This document shows positions 56,908-64,000 of a DNA stretch of 64,000 nucleotides, piece after piece (the stretch's first letter is position 1; every line of letters begins with the position of its first letter). The notes under the pieces were generated by a model. It did not search any database. It worked only from the letters and a program-made list of their open reading frames with translations, and was not told the origin of the DNA. Position numbers and translations under genes: made by a program. The DNA is from an uncultured Bacteroidales bacterium (lineage in GTDB: Bacteria; Bacteroidota; Bacteroidia; Bacteroidales; UBA932), in assembly GCA_945948555.1 (NCBI GenBank), contig CAMFBM010000004.1, positions 41,239-105,238 of the forward strand, written 5' to 3'.

Positions 56908-59900
56908 ATCCTCGATTGAAAGGGTCTGTGCCTTGTCTGTTCCTTCAAGGAAAGTGTCCGCCAGATGCCGTTTTGTCTCGTGCAAACGCAGAATCTTTTC
57001 CTCGATTGTGTGGGCGGACACAAGGTGATAGACAGTCACGTTCTTGTGCTGACCGATTCGGTAGGTCCTGTCAGTAGCCTGCTGCTCAATTGCCGGATTC
57101 CACCATGGATCCAGGTGTATTACGTAGTTCGCACCTGTCAGGTTCAAGCCCAGTCCTCCTGCTTTAAGGCTGATTGTGAACACATTGCGTTCTCCGCCCT
57201 GGAAACTGCGTACGATCTTCTCCCTCTCTTTTATCGGAGTGGAACCGTCGAGGTGGAAATAGCTGATTCCGGCCTGGTCAAGCACTCTGTTGATGATGTT
57301 GAGAAAACTTGTGAACTGGCTGAACACCAGAACCCTGTTCCCTCCGGAGACAATCTCTGAGACGAGTTCCACGAAGTCATCCACCTTTGAGTTCGCGCCT
57401 TTCCAATCCTTGTCCACAAGTGACATTGAACAGGCAGCCTGTCGCAGACGGGTTATTTCTGCAAGGACGTTTACGGTGACCTTCATTTCACTCTCAAGGT
57501 CATCCTGCACGCGTTTCCTGATGGTCTCGTATGCGAGCATTTCCACATCGGACAGCTGGACAGTCCGGTTGATGTCAGTCTTTTCCGGGAGTTCGTCAAG
57601 AACTTCCGCCTTGGTCCTCCTGAGAATGAACGGCTGGACAATCTTCTTGAGAGCCTCAAGGTCCGCATCGGAGGAGGAAATGAATTTACGCGAGAATGTT
57701 TCGTAGGAGCCGAGCAGCCCCGGATTGAGGAATTGCAGCAGGTTCCAAAGTTCCCCGAGGTAATTCTGTACGGGAGTTCCTGTCAGGATAATTCTTGAGG
57801 AAGCCTTCAGCTGCATTGCACTTGCCGATGTCTTTGTCTGGCGGTTCTTGATTGTGTGGGCCTCGTCCAGGCAGGCCACGTTCCATGCTTTGCCCAGGAT
57901 GGCATCCGGGTCGTGGGCAAGAAGTCCGTAGGTGGCAAGGACAATGTCCTTTGCCCCGAGGTTCCCGAGCACATCCTCTCTGTCGCTTTCCGAGTTGAGA
58001 ACAATTACTCTGAGCGTGGGCGCGAATCTCGCTATTTCCCGGGCCCAGTTCAGGATCACTGATGCCGGTGCAATTACAAGTGAAGGACCTTCAGAGGCTT
58101 TGTACAGGAGAAAGGTGATGGCCTGGACTGTTTTCCCGAGTCCCATGTCATCGGCCAGACAAGCCCCGGCTCCCCAGTGTGCCAGTCGGACCATCCATCT
58201 GAATCCTTCAAGCTGGTAATCCCTCAATGTCGCGTTCAATTCTTTTGGAATCTCCGGGACAAGGGTACGTGCCTGGGAAATCTTTTCTTCCAATTCAGCA
58301 AGCGAATCATCCGTTTCTGCCTTGAACTGTTTTGAACGGACAATCTCCGCAAGAATGCCGACATTGAATTTGGAAATCCTCAGTCCTCCTTTCCCCGGCT
58401 GTGCGACGGACTCCAGCCTCTTGACCTGCTTGCGCAGCATTTCCGTGAGGGAAAGATATTTGTCATCGCTGATCTTCACATATCTGCCGACAATGTTTCC
58501 CGAGGAGATCAGCTCCAGCAGCTCTGCGAGCGGGAGAGTGTCCCCGTCGTCAAATGAGATGTCTCCCTCCATCTCGAACCACTGTCCGGATGAGTCTCCC
58601 CTGACGGAGATGCCTTGAGGATTTGCACAGGAAATCTTGATTTTCTTGTTTTCCGGCCATTCAAGGACAATGTCATCTTTCCTGCCCTCTGCCCATTCCG
58701 CCAGGGACAGCATCTGCCACGGCTCAAGGGAAATGATGTTCTCAAGATCCTCCGACACTTCCAACTCGTCCTCAAGGAAATCGGAGAATTCATTCAGAAG
58801 CTGTTTCTCAGCAGACATCTTTCTTGAAACCTGAAATCTTTTCCCGTCAGTTTCATCATAGACTGTCTTGTCACCCTTTCCGGGGAACACGGCCAGTTTT
58901 CCTCCGTTCAAAGGTCTGACGCAGAGGAGAATCTGGTATTCGCCGCTTTTTGGATTGATTCTGATGTGCAGGGTCGGGTCTCCCTTTACGGTCTCAAGCG
59001 AGGAACCGCCTTCAAGAAGGTCGGAGTGGATTTCAATGTGCTTTGACATCTTTGTCAGCAGCAGCCGGAGTCTTTCCGCTGACTGCGGGGGCAGGGCGGG
59101 AAGTGAGAAAAGCGCCTTCAGGATTTTCTGCTGCACAGGATTTATCTGAATGACATTCATCCTGTCCATGTGACTTAGGGTGAACGAGGTCGTGTAGTCC
59201 CTGAAAAGTCTGTCTTTCGGGAAATTCGAATTTATGGTAAATCCCTCTTTGCCCTGTACGATGTCAATATAGGGCTTCTGGGCGACAACCTCAATGGTGC
59301 TGTGGTCATCGCAATTAAAAAGCTTGTCCGTGTCTATGAGGAAAGGTAGAGTCCGTGTTGCACTGACGGATGAACCAGATGAATACCGTGAATTTGCGTT
59401 TGCCACCTGCCTGTCAATCTCATCCATACAGGGAATTTTCCCGTACAGAAAATCGTAGGCATTGACTTTCTTACCCGCTCCCCATTTCCCGTTTTTCAGA
59501 ATTTTCCTGATTCTGACTTCCAAATAGTCACTGCCAATGTACATATAGCCAATTTTCTCCTGGACCTGTTCCCCTGCACCTCCTTTGTCGTCCACGATGC
59601 TGTCGAGGTCGTCGAACATCTTCTCCCACAACTCGATCTTCCTGAATGACGGCAGAAGGGGACTGCCGCCGAATATCCTGCTCAGCCTCTGTTTTTCTGT
59701 CTCATCCAGGTCAAGGTAAGGACTCATCTCGTGTCTGAGGAGGGCATAGTTCGGTATCGTGCCGGGATGCGGCAGACCATAGTACCCGGCAATTATGCCC
59801 CCGAGGTTCCTCAGTACGGGAATCCGGTTCTCGCACAGATATTTGACTTCATACTCGAAGAATTTGACATCGTCAGGCTCTCCAAGATGTCGTGCCAGGA

Positions 59901-60837
59901 CAATTGACGGGTATAACAATTCCGACTTGCTGATTTTCTTGTTAAGGAACTGCCTGAGCCGGGTCCTGTCCTGCTCCGTGTCTGATTTCTTGTAGGCGAG
60001 AATCAGGTAGAAGTTCATTATTGGATTGAGGAATATGTTCTTTTCGCTCTGAATCTTGTTCCTCTGCTTCAATGCGTCAATGAAACATCCGACAGAAGCA
60101 ATCCGGTCTCCCTGATAAAGAAATTCTACTGCCCTTGCAACAAACAGGGGATATGCCGGTCTGATTCCCTCCGGAAGTGGAATCCTTTCTCCGTTGTGGA
60201 AAAACCGGTGACAGGCGCTCACGGAAAACAGATAGTCGTAATTCACCCCTGAAGGGTGTTTCTTCCTGTATGAAGAGATAAGGCGGTCAATCCTGTCGAA
60301 AAATCCGTGAGCTTCGCAGTCGTCCTGATAATGCTGGTTTATGCTGATATTTATGTAGTCTGAGAAGTCCTCCTCATTGAATTTCAACACAAATCCGTCG
60401 AATGGTTCCTGATTTTTGCAACCTGCAATATAAAAAGGTCCTTCCCCGTCCTCGAATTTTCCCGCCACCTTCAGCGCAAGGTCCTTCTCTCCGTTGTGCA
60501 TCTCCCTGGCCAAGGTCCAAAGAAATTCCACTTTCGAACTCCGATGTGGATAGAGGGAATGGAACGTCTTGAGCAACTCCGGCTTCTGGGACAACATATA
60601 TTCTGCGATGTCAAAGAAGTACTCTTTTCTGATAACGAAAGTGTCAAACCACTCGTACGACACCAACCCCCGTGAGACCAGCCATTCCAGTCCCTGCTCG
60701 ACTTGTGTCGTCCTGATTTTCTTGTGTTTTGCGAATATCTCCCTGATGCTTCGTTTGATTTCCGTACCCCAATACGCGGCAAACATTAGCAGTTCGCCGT
60801 TGCTGCCGTTTAATATATCGGTTAGAAAATCAGTCAT
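56887..60837 (-). CDS. Large SNF2-family DNA-dependent ATPase/helicase
   Basis: 1316-residue protein. The C-terminal ~480 residues are a complete SNF2 motor: Walker A DDMGLGKTVQA, DEAH box in CLDEAHTIKN, LTGTPVQNYLGELWNLLQFL, and the C-lobe FTISLKAGGLGLNLTGANYVIHLDPWWNP...QATDRTYRIGQ. The N-terminal ~850 residues are mostly unrecognised: a possible winged helix near the start (IKRSIREIFAKHKKIRTTQVEQGLEWLVSRGLVSYE), helical repeats, and a beta-rich region before the motor. No SWIM zinc motif or nuclease was seen. Related bacterial proteins (HepA/RapA-like) recycle RNA polymerase or remodel DNA-protein complexes. It is alone on its strand; a promoter element lies ~157 bases upstream. Confidence 0.88.
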   Translation of the reverse strand: MTDFLTDILNGSNGELLMFAAYWGTEIKRSIREIFAKHKKIRTTQVEQGLEWLVSRGLVSYEWFDTFVIRKEYFFDIAEYMLSQKPELLKTFHSLYPHRSSKVEFLWTLAREMHNGEKDLALKVAGKFEDGEGPFYIAGCKNQEPFDGFVLKFNEEDFSDYINISINQHYQDDCEAHGFFDRIDRLISSYRKKHPSGVNYDYLFSVSACHRFFHNGERIPLPEGIRPAYPLFVARAVEFLYQGDRIASVGCFIDALKQRNKIQSEKNIFLNPIMNFYLILAYKKSDTEQDRTRLRQFLNKKISKSELLYPSIVLARHLGEPDDVKFFEYEVKYLCENRIPVLRNLGGIIAGYYGLPHPGTIPNYALLRHEMSPYLDLDETEKQRLSRIFGGSPLLPSFRKIELWEKMFDDLDSIVDDKGGAGEQVQEKIGYMYIGSDYLEVRIRKILKNGKWGAGKKVNAYDFLYGKIPCMDEIDRQVANANSRYSSGSSVSATRTLPFLIDTDKLFNCDDHSTIEVVAQKPYIDIVQGKEGFTINSNFPKDRLFRDYTTSFTLSHMDRMNVIQINPVQQKILKALFSLPALPPQSAERLRLLLTKMSKHIEIHSDLLEGGSSLETVKGDPTLHIRINPKSGEYQILLCVRPLNGGKLAVFPGKGDKTVYDETDGKRFQVSRKMSAEKQLLNEFSDFLEDELEVSEDLENIISLEPWQMLSLAEWAEGRKDDIVLEWPENKKIKISCANPQGISVRGDSSGQWFEMEGDISFDDGDTLPLAELLELISSGNIVGRYVKISDDKYLSLTEMLRKQVKRLESVAQPGKGGLRISKFNVGILAEIVRSKQFKAETDDSLAELEEKISQARTLVPEIPKELNATLRDYQLEGFRWMVRLAHWGAGACLADDMGLGKTVQAITFLLYKASEGPSLVIAPASVILNWAREIARFAPTLRVIVLNSESDREDVLGNLGAKDIVLATYGLLAHDPDAILGKAWNVACLDEAHTIKNRQTKTSASAMQLKASSRIILTGTPVQNYLGELWNLLQFLNPGLLGSYETFSRKFISSSDADLEALKKIVQPFILRRTKAEVLDELPEKTDINRTVQLSDVEMLAYETIRKRVQDDLESEMKVTVNVLAEITRLRQAACSMSLVDKDWKGANSKVDDFVELVSEIVSGGNRVLVFSQFTSFLNIINRVLDQAGISYFHLDGSTPIKEREKIVRSFQGGERNVFTISLKAGGLGLNLTGANYVIHLDPWWNPAIEQQATDRTYRIGQHKNVTVYHLVSAHTIEEKILRLHETKRHLADTFLEGTDKAQTLSIEDLRNLCR

Positions 60838-60934
60838 ATATGAGTAATATTAAATGTTGTTATTCACACTCTTTTTGTTGCGCAGATTATGTTCATATCC
60901 CGTTGTTGTTTTGATGGATATGAAATAAAAAGCG

Positions 60935-61023
60935 TATAGTTATTGACGAATTATAGTTACGACATCTATCATAACTATAGAATAGTGTCTACACAAATAT
61001 AGCACAAATAAGTAATATAGTTA
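60935..61023. repeat. Cluster of TATAGTTA octamers
   Basis: TATAGTTA at 60935-60942, 60952-60959 and 61016-61023 and inverted (TAACTATA) at 60972-60979. The middle pair forms an inverted repeat with a 12-base loop. The cluster brackets the SNF2 promoter element, as operator arrays do. Confidence 0.55.
60994..61001 (-). promoter_or_regulatory. Promoter -7 element of the SNF2 gene
   Basis: TATATTTG on the minus strand within the TATAGTTA cluster; it would give a leader of about 150 bases that carries three of the octamers. Confidence 0.5.
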
Positions 61024-61094
61024 GCCAAATAACATGAAATTCATAACCGCACATGGGCAATTTATTTTACTCTTGCGAATTCGGTTCTTTTTGC

Positions 61095-61102
61095 TACCTT
61101 TG
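61095..61102 (+). promoter_or_regulatory. Promoter -7 element of the DUF234-type ATPase gene
   Basis: TACCTTTG on the plus strand, 38 bases before the ATG; predicted transcription start falls inside the palindrome at 61105-61127. Confidence 0.6.
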
Positions 61103-61104
61103 CA

Positions 61105-61127
61105 ACAGTCGTAAAATTTACGGCTGT
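61105..61127. promoter_or_regulatory. Palindrome at the ATPase transcription start
   Basis: ACAGTCGTAAA-A-TTTACGGCTGT, eleven-base arms with one G:T pair. GTAAAATTT also recurs directly at 61111-61119 and 61126-61134. Either an operator for a dimeric regulator or a 5' hairpin of the mRNA. Confidence 0.5.
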
Positions 61128-61140
61128 AAAATTTGGTAAA

Positions 61141-62490
61141 ATGAAGTTTTATGATAGGGAAGAGCAGTTGGAGATGCTGCGCGAAATGAGAGAATTATCA
61201 TACAATGGTTATTCTAGGCTTACGGTTGTCACCGGTAGGAGGCGTATAGGGAAGACAACTCTTATTAAGGAAGCCTATAAAGACGAGCCATATGTGTATC
61301 TATTCGTGGGCAGGAAAAGCGAATCTGTCTTGTGCGGTGAATTCTGTGAGGAATACCAGGTCAAGACCGGAACATTTGTCCCTCCGATGAGTGCCTTCCG
61401 AGATGTGTTCCGCTTCTTGATGGAAGAAGGAAAGCGCCGTAAATATACGCTTGTCTTTGATGAATTTCAGAATTTCCTGGAGGTCAATCCATCCATATAC
61501 AGCGACATCCAGAACTGGTGGGACAAGTACCAGAAAGAGAGCCATGTTAATATGGTTGTCAGCGGATCCGTGTATTCCCTGATGGAGAAACTCTTCAAGA
61601 ACAGGAAAGAGCCCCTTTACGGCAGGCAGGATTCAACCATAAAGTTGCAGGCTTTCCCCACTTCCATCCTCAAGCAGATTATGGAAGACAATGCTCCGGG
61701 CTATTCCAACGATGATCTTCTAGCTCTTTATACTTTCACAGGCGGTATCCCCAAATATGTAGAACTTTTCATGGATGTGAAGGCAACTACCGGGAAAAAA
61801 ATGATTGCCCGAATATGCAAAGAGGATTCTCCATTGATAGAAGAGGGGAGGAAACTCCTCATCCAGGAATTTGGGAAGAAGCATGCGACGTACTTCTCGA
61901 TTCTTCAGGCAATATCGTTGGGGTATAATACCCAAGCTTCCATTGAAAACTATCTGGGTGGAAAGAGTCTCGGCGGGCAACTGCTGAAACTGGAAGATAC
62001 GTATGATCTGATCCGGAAAGTCCGGCCAATTTGGGCAAAGCCCAAGACCCAGACTGTAAGGTACGAAATCAGCGACATCTTCCTTCGTTTCTGGTTTCGC
62101 TATGTGGAGAAGAATCAGCGACTCATCGAGATAGGACAGTATCCGGCTCTGCGTAGAATCATGGAGGATGATTATGAAACCTATTCTGGAGATGTCCTTG
62201 AGAGATACTTCAAACTGAAACTCGTGGAGAGTATGGAATACCGCGATATCGGCGGGTGGTGGGACCCTAAAGGGTACATTGACAAAGAGGGGAATCACCA
62301 GCAGGCTGAACTGGATATTGTTGCCTTGCGTTTGAATGAAAATATCCTTGATGTCATAGAGGTAAAGCGCAACCCGGAGAAGTTCAACAAAAGCCTCCTT
62401 GAAGAGAAGGTCGATTTCTTTTCTTCCAAGGAGAAACCGGTCAGAAAGAACAGGATAGTACTCTCATGTCTCTCAATGAATGATATGTGA
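61141..62490 (+). CDS. AAA ATPase with C-terminal DUF234/nuclease-like domain
   Basis: Belongs to the archaeal-type ATPase family (ATPase_2/DUF234) found widely in Bacteroidales. Walker A is TGRRRIGKTTLIKEA (about 31-45), Walker B LVFDEFQNFLE, sensor VVSGSVYSLMEKLF, then TGGIPKYVELF and a winged-helix stretch. The C-terminal part (YRDIGGWWDPKG, ELDIVALRLNENILDVIEVKR) has the D...EVK pattern of restriction-endonuclease-like folds. Cellular role is unknown; such ATPases are often mobile and may defend or regulate. It has its own promoter with a palindrome at the start site and is followed by a fragment of a related ATPase gene. Base composition is more AT-rich than flanks. Confidence 0.85.
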   Translation: MKFYDREEQLEMLREMRELSYNGYSRLTVVTGRRRIGKTTLIKEAYKDEPYVYLFVGRKSESVLCGEFCEEYQVKTGTFVPPMSAFRDVFRFLMEEGKRRKYTLVFDEFQNFLEVNPSIYSDIQNWWDKYQKESHVNMVVSGSVYSLMEKLFKNRKEPLYGRQDSTIKLQAFPTSILKQIMEDNAPGYSNDDLLALYTFTGGIPKYVELFMDVKATTGKKMIARICKEDSPLIEEGRKLLIQEFGKKHATYFSILQAISLGYNTQASIENYLGGKSLGGQLLKLEDTYDLIRKVRPIWAKPKTQTVRYEISDIFLRFWFRYVEKNQRLIEIGQYPALRRIMEDDYETYSGDVLERYFKLKLVESMEYRDIGGWWDPKGYIDKEGNHQQAELDIVALRLNENILDVIEVKRNPEKFNKSLLEEKVDFFSSKEKPVRKNRIVLSCLSMNDM

Positions 62491-62589
62491 ACTACTTTTT
62501 GGATAAATGCAGATTTGAGAATATAATCCTTTGGATAATTGCAGAAATAGGTGTATTTTGGGCTTGGAAAAATGCAGGCCCTTATGTTG

Positions 62590-62803
62590 GAAAGAAAAAT
62601 CCGGTAAGGATTATGCCCGACATCGTGCACTGAATAATATTCTTGATTGTAGCGAGTATAGTATTCCTGAGTCCGTTGTGCTATGCAACGACAACTATGC
62701 TCGGAAGGATAAGGTAACTTACGCCCCAATTTATATGGTGATGTTTATACACAAATACCCTGTCATAGACGTAACGTTCCGTTTGGATCTGAGCGGTCTG
62801 TAA
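62590..62803 (+). pseudogene. C-terminal fragment of another AAA ATPase (DUF4143-like)
   Basis: The frame reads KSGKDYARHRALNNILDCSEYSIPESVVLC, then NDNYARKDKVTYAPIYMVMFI and stops at TAA. The VKSGKDY...H.AL motif and the LPIYMxMFI-type ending are familiar from the C-terminus of DUF4143-family ATPases of Bacteroidales. Everything before it is missing or broken (stops in all frames after the ATPase gene at 62490). Probably a remnant of an older ATPase insertion at the same spot. Family assignment is from memory. Confidence 0.55.
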
Positions 62804-62850
62804 TTAAAATCACTATCGTTCATTACTTTACGGGATAACGAATCACAGTC

Positions 62851-63051
62851 TTAAGCTTGTCTGTCCGTTTTCTTTTTGCGGGTGGCTTCGGCTACTGCCC
62901 AGTCAAAATCAGCCTTGGTCACCTCCTCGCGGTCAAGTTCCGCAGAGCTCGAAGCCGTAGCTACTGACGATTCCGCATCAGAATTCAGAACTGACTATGC
63001 CGGCACGCTGCAGGTTCTCAGAATCATCAGTTGCGGAAATTGATTTCTCAT
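62851..63051 (-). pseudogene. Small amber-interrupted reading frame, function unknown
   Basis: From ATG at 63051 the frame encodes MRNQFPQLMILRTCSVPA, meets TAG (62995-62997), and continues SVLNSDAESSVATASSSAEL, then DREEVTKADFDWAVAEATRKKK to TAA at 62851. The acidic-basic C-terminal part looks protein-like and is reminiscent of short antitoxin-type tails, but no family is recognised. It lies just downstream of the thioesterase gene. Confidence 0.3.
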
Positions 63052-63062
63052 ATCTTCGGAGT

Positions 63063-63443
63063 TCACTTGTTTTCCGCCTTGCTCTGAAACTTCTCAACGT
63101 CAATGATGAACCGCTCATGGGTGCCTTCGCCGATGAGTCCGCGCTCATCGAATGCCTTCACCAAGAAGCAGACCTTTCGGCGGTCTATCTCTATGACCTC
63201 GGTTTCGGCCCATACCTTCATTCCAATGGGGGTAGCGGCGCAGTGACTTACGTTGATATGCGTGCCTACGGAACTCTGTCCTTCTTCGAGACAGGGCTCG
63301 ATGGAGAGGACCGCAGCCTTCTCGATAAGGGATATCATCATAGGTGTGGCGAACACCTTCACCTTTCCACTGCCAACGTTCGTAGCAATATTCGCCGTTG
63401 TTACGGTCGTCTCCTGACGACCCTTGATTCCCAGTTTTACCAT
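63063..63443 (-). CDS. FlK-like hot-dog thioesterase
   Basis: Short hot-dog-fold thioesterase of the fluoroacetyl-CoA thioesterase (FlK)-like group. Signature features are SGKVKVFATPMMISLIEKAA (catalytic Glu near 41), the VGTHINVSH segment (Thr61, His67) and FDERGLIGEGTHERFIIDVEKF. In most organisms the substrate is an unknown acyl-CoA rather than fluoroacetyl-CoA. Length 126 is typical. It begins seven bases after the flavin reductase stop, so the two are co-transcribed. Confidence 0.85.
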   Translation of the reverse strand: MVKLGIKGRQETTVTTANIATNVGSGKVKVFATPMMISLIEKAAVLSIEPCLEEGQSSVGTHINVSHCAATPIGMKVWAETEVIEIDRRKVCFLVKAFDERGLIGEGTHERFIIDVEKFQSKAENK

Positions 63444-63450
63444 AGTCAGT

Positions 63451-64000
63451 TTAACCTATGAAATCAATAAATGCGTCAACCTGTGATTTCAGAAGGGCGG
63501 TCTGCTCTTCGGTCAGAATCATACGCCCTTCGGTCCAGGCCTCCCTGTTCAGCTGAATTCCGGTCTGGGGTTCAATCATTACTTCAGCCCTGATGAATGG
63601 CAATGTCAGCAGCTCCGTCAGCTTTTCCCTGCATCTGGCCGTCGCCGATGCTCCTCCTGCCCCACTCAGCGCCACTTTCTTTCCGTTGATGGCAAGAGGG
63701 GTCTGACGGTCTCCGGCTACCAGTGGACGGGAGAGCCAGTCGATGAGATTCTTCAGATGCCCTGGGTAACTGTAATTGTATTCAGGAGAGAATATCCAGA
63801 GGGCATCGGCTTCTGCCACCTTTTCCCTGACCTTCCGTACCGCCTCGGGTGCGGGAAATTCAAAGTCCTGGTTCATCAGCGGCACATCCGAATAGTCCAG
63901 ATATTCCACTTTCGCCCGGCCGTCCAGCATACGCTCCGCCTCTTCGGCCAGCTTCCGGTTGAAGGATCCCTTGCGCAGAGATCCGATGATAAAAAGTATT
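63451..64000 (-). CDS. NAD(P)H-dependent FMN reductase, 5' end cut by the window
   Basis: Flavodoxin-like NAD(P)H:FMN or quinone reductase. The frame is open from 63451 past the internal ATG at 63930 to the right edge and encodes ILFIIGSLRKGSFNRKLAEEA before it, the start of the flavin-binding domain (GSLRKGSFNRK is the FMN phosphate loop), so the true start is beyond 64000. Later marks are FSPEYNYSYPGHLKNLIDWLSRP and ALSGAGGASA. Upstream of the thioesterase in one operon. The reducible substrate is not determinable. Confidence 0.88.
   Translation of the reverse strand, partial: ILFIIGSLRKGSFNRKLAEEAERMLDGRAKVEYLDYSDVPLMNQDFEFPAPEAVRKVREKVAEADALWIFSPEYNYSYPGHLKNLIDWLSRPLVAGDRQTPLAINGKKVALSGAGGASATARCREKLTELLTLPFIRAEVMIEPQTGIQLNREAWTEGRMILTEEQTALLKSQVDAFIDFIG

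Larger units (their letters stand above)
60838..61140. other. AT-rich divergent intergenic region between the SNF2 and ATPase genes
   Basis: 303 bases with two divergent -7 elements, four TATAGTTA octamers and a palindrome at the ATPase start site. No gene was recognised. The composition is clearly more AT-rich than the surroundings. Confidence 0.55.

Noticed and set aside
62295..62729. Minus-strand open frame across the ATPase 3' end and the fragment behind it
   Set aside because: Antisense to supported plus-strand coding sequence and without any recognisable domain.

Overview
The window is a piece of a Bacteroidota (order Bacteroidales) chromosome. The evidence is a SusC/SusD pair with a hybrid two-component regulator, a Bat (Bacteroides aerotolerance) operon, TonB-linked outer-membrane proteins, few Shine-Dalgarno sites, and about twenty copies of the Bacteroidota sigma -7 element (TAnnTTTG) placed just upstream of genes. 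Most of the window reads as ordinary housekeeping sequence of roughly 50% GC. The polysaccharide locus, and especially the ATPase region near 61-62.8 kb, look more AT-rich. No integrase, transposase, CRISPR array or rRNA was seen.

Layout. 1-8.3 kb: end of purH, then a minus-strand set of lipid kinase, phosphoethanolamine transferase, aroE, a SpoU rRNA methyltransferase, an outer-membrane protein, a membrane-bound AraC-type regulator and lysS. 8.4-17.9 kb: recJ (+), then minus-strand aroK, parC, era, an rluB-type pseudouridine synthase with a long arginine-rich tail, and a TonB/ExbD/ExbB transducer set. 18.1-31.0 kb: a polysaccharide utilisation locus (GH127-like enzyme, carbohydrate-binding-like lipoprotein, hybrid two-component regulator, SusC, SusD, surface propeller glycosidase-like protein). 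31.4-35.0 kb: a LacI-type regulator divergent from a GpsA-like dehydrogenase and an organophosphate-type transporter. 35.2-44.5 kb: truA, then a complete moxR-DUF58-DUF4381-like-batA-batB-batC-batD/E operon. 44.5-52.2 kb: miaB, two envelope proteins, rpoN, upp, radC and a PycB/OadA-like carboxyltransferase. 52.3 kb: tRNA-His. 52.6-56.5 kb: nhaC, queH, an outer-membrane protein and a lipoprotein mutarotase. 56.5-64 kb: a gene remnant, a very large SNF2 helicase, a DUF234-type ATPase, fragments of another ATPase, a FlK-like thioesterase and a truncated flavin reductase.

How genes work together. The utilisation locus should capture a glycan at the surface (SusCD, two proteins sharing one binding-like module), cleave it and sense fragments in the periplasm. 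ExbB/ExbD/TonB encoded next to it could power SusC import. The LacI locus looks like a self-contained phosphorylated-glycerol or sugar-phosphate uptake unit. The Bat operon is a membrane-bound MoxR/VWA chaperone-like machine.

The most unusual points are a carboxyltransferase whose biotin lysine is replaced by glycine, a 54-bp duplication containing the batC stop codon, a batD-batE fusion with a buried signal peptide, a shared uncharacterised module in two utilisation-locus lipoproteins, an arginine-rich RluB tail, and a cluster of TATAGTTA octamers in front of the SNF2 helicase and the ATPase. No clearly new multi-gene system can be proven from the sequence alone; the SNF2/ATPase region is the most suggestive.
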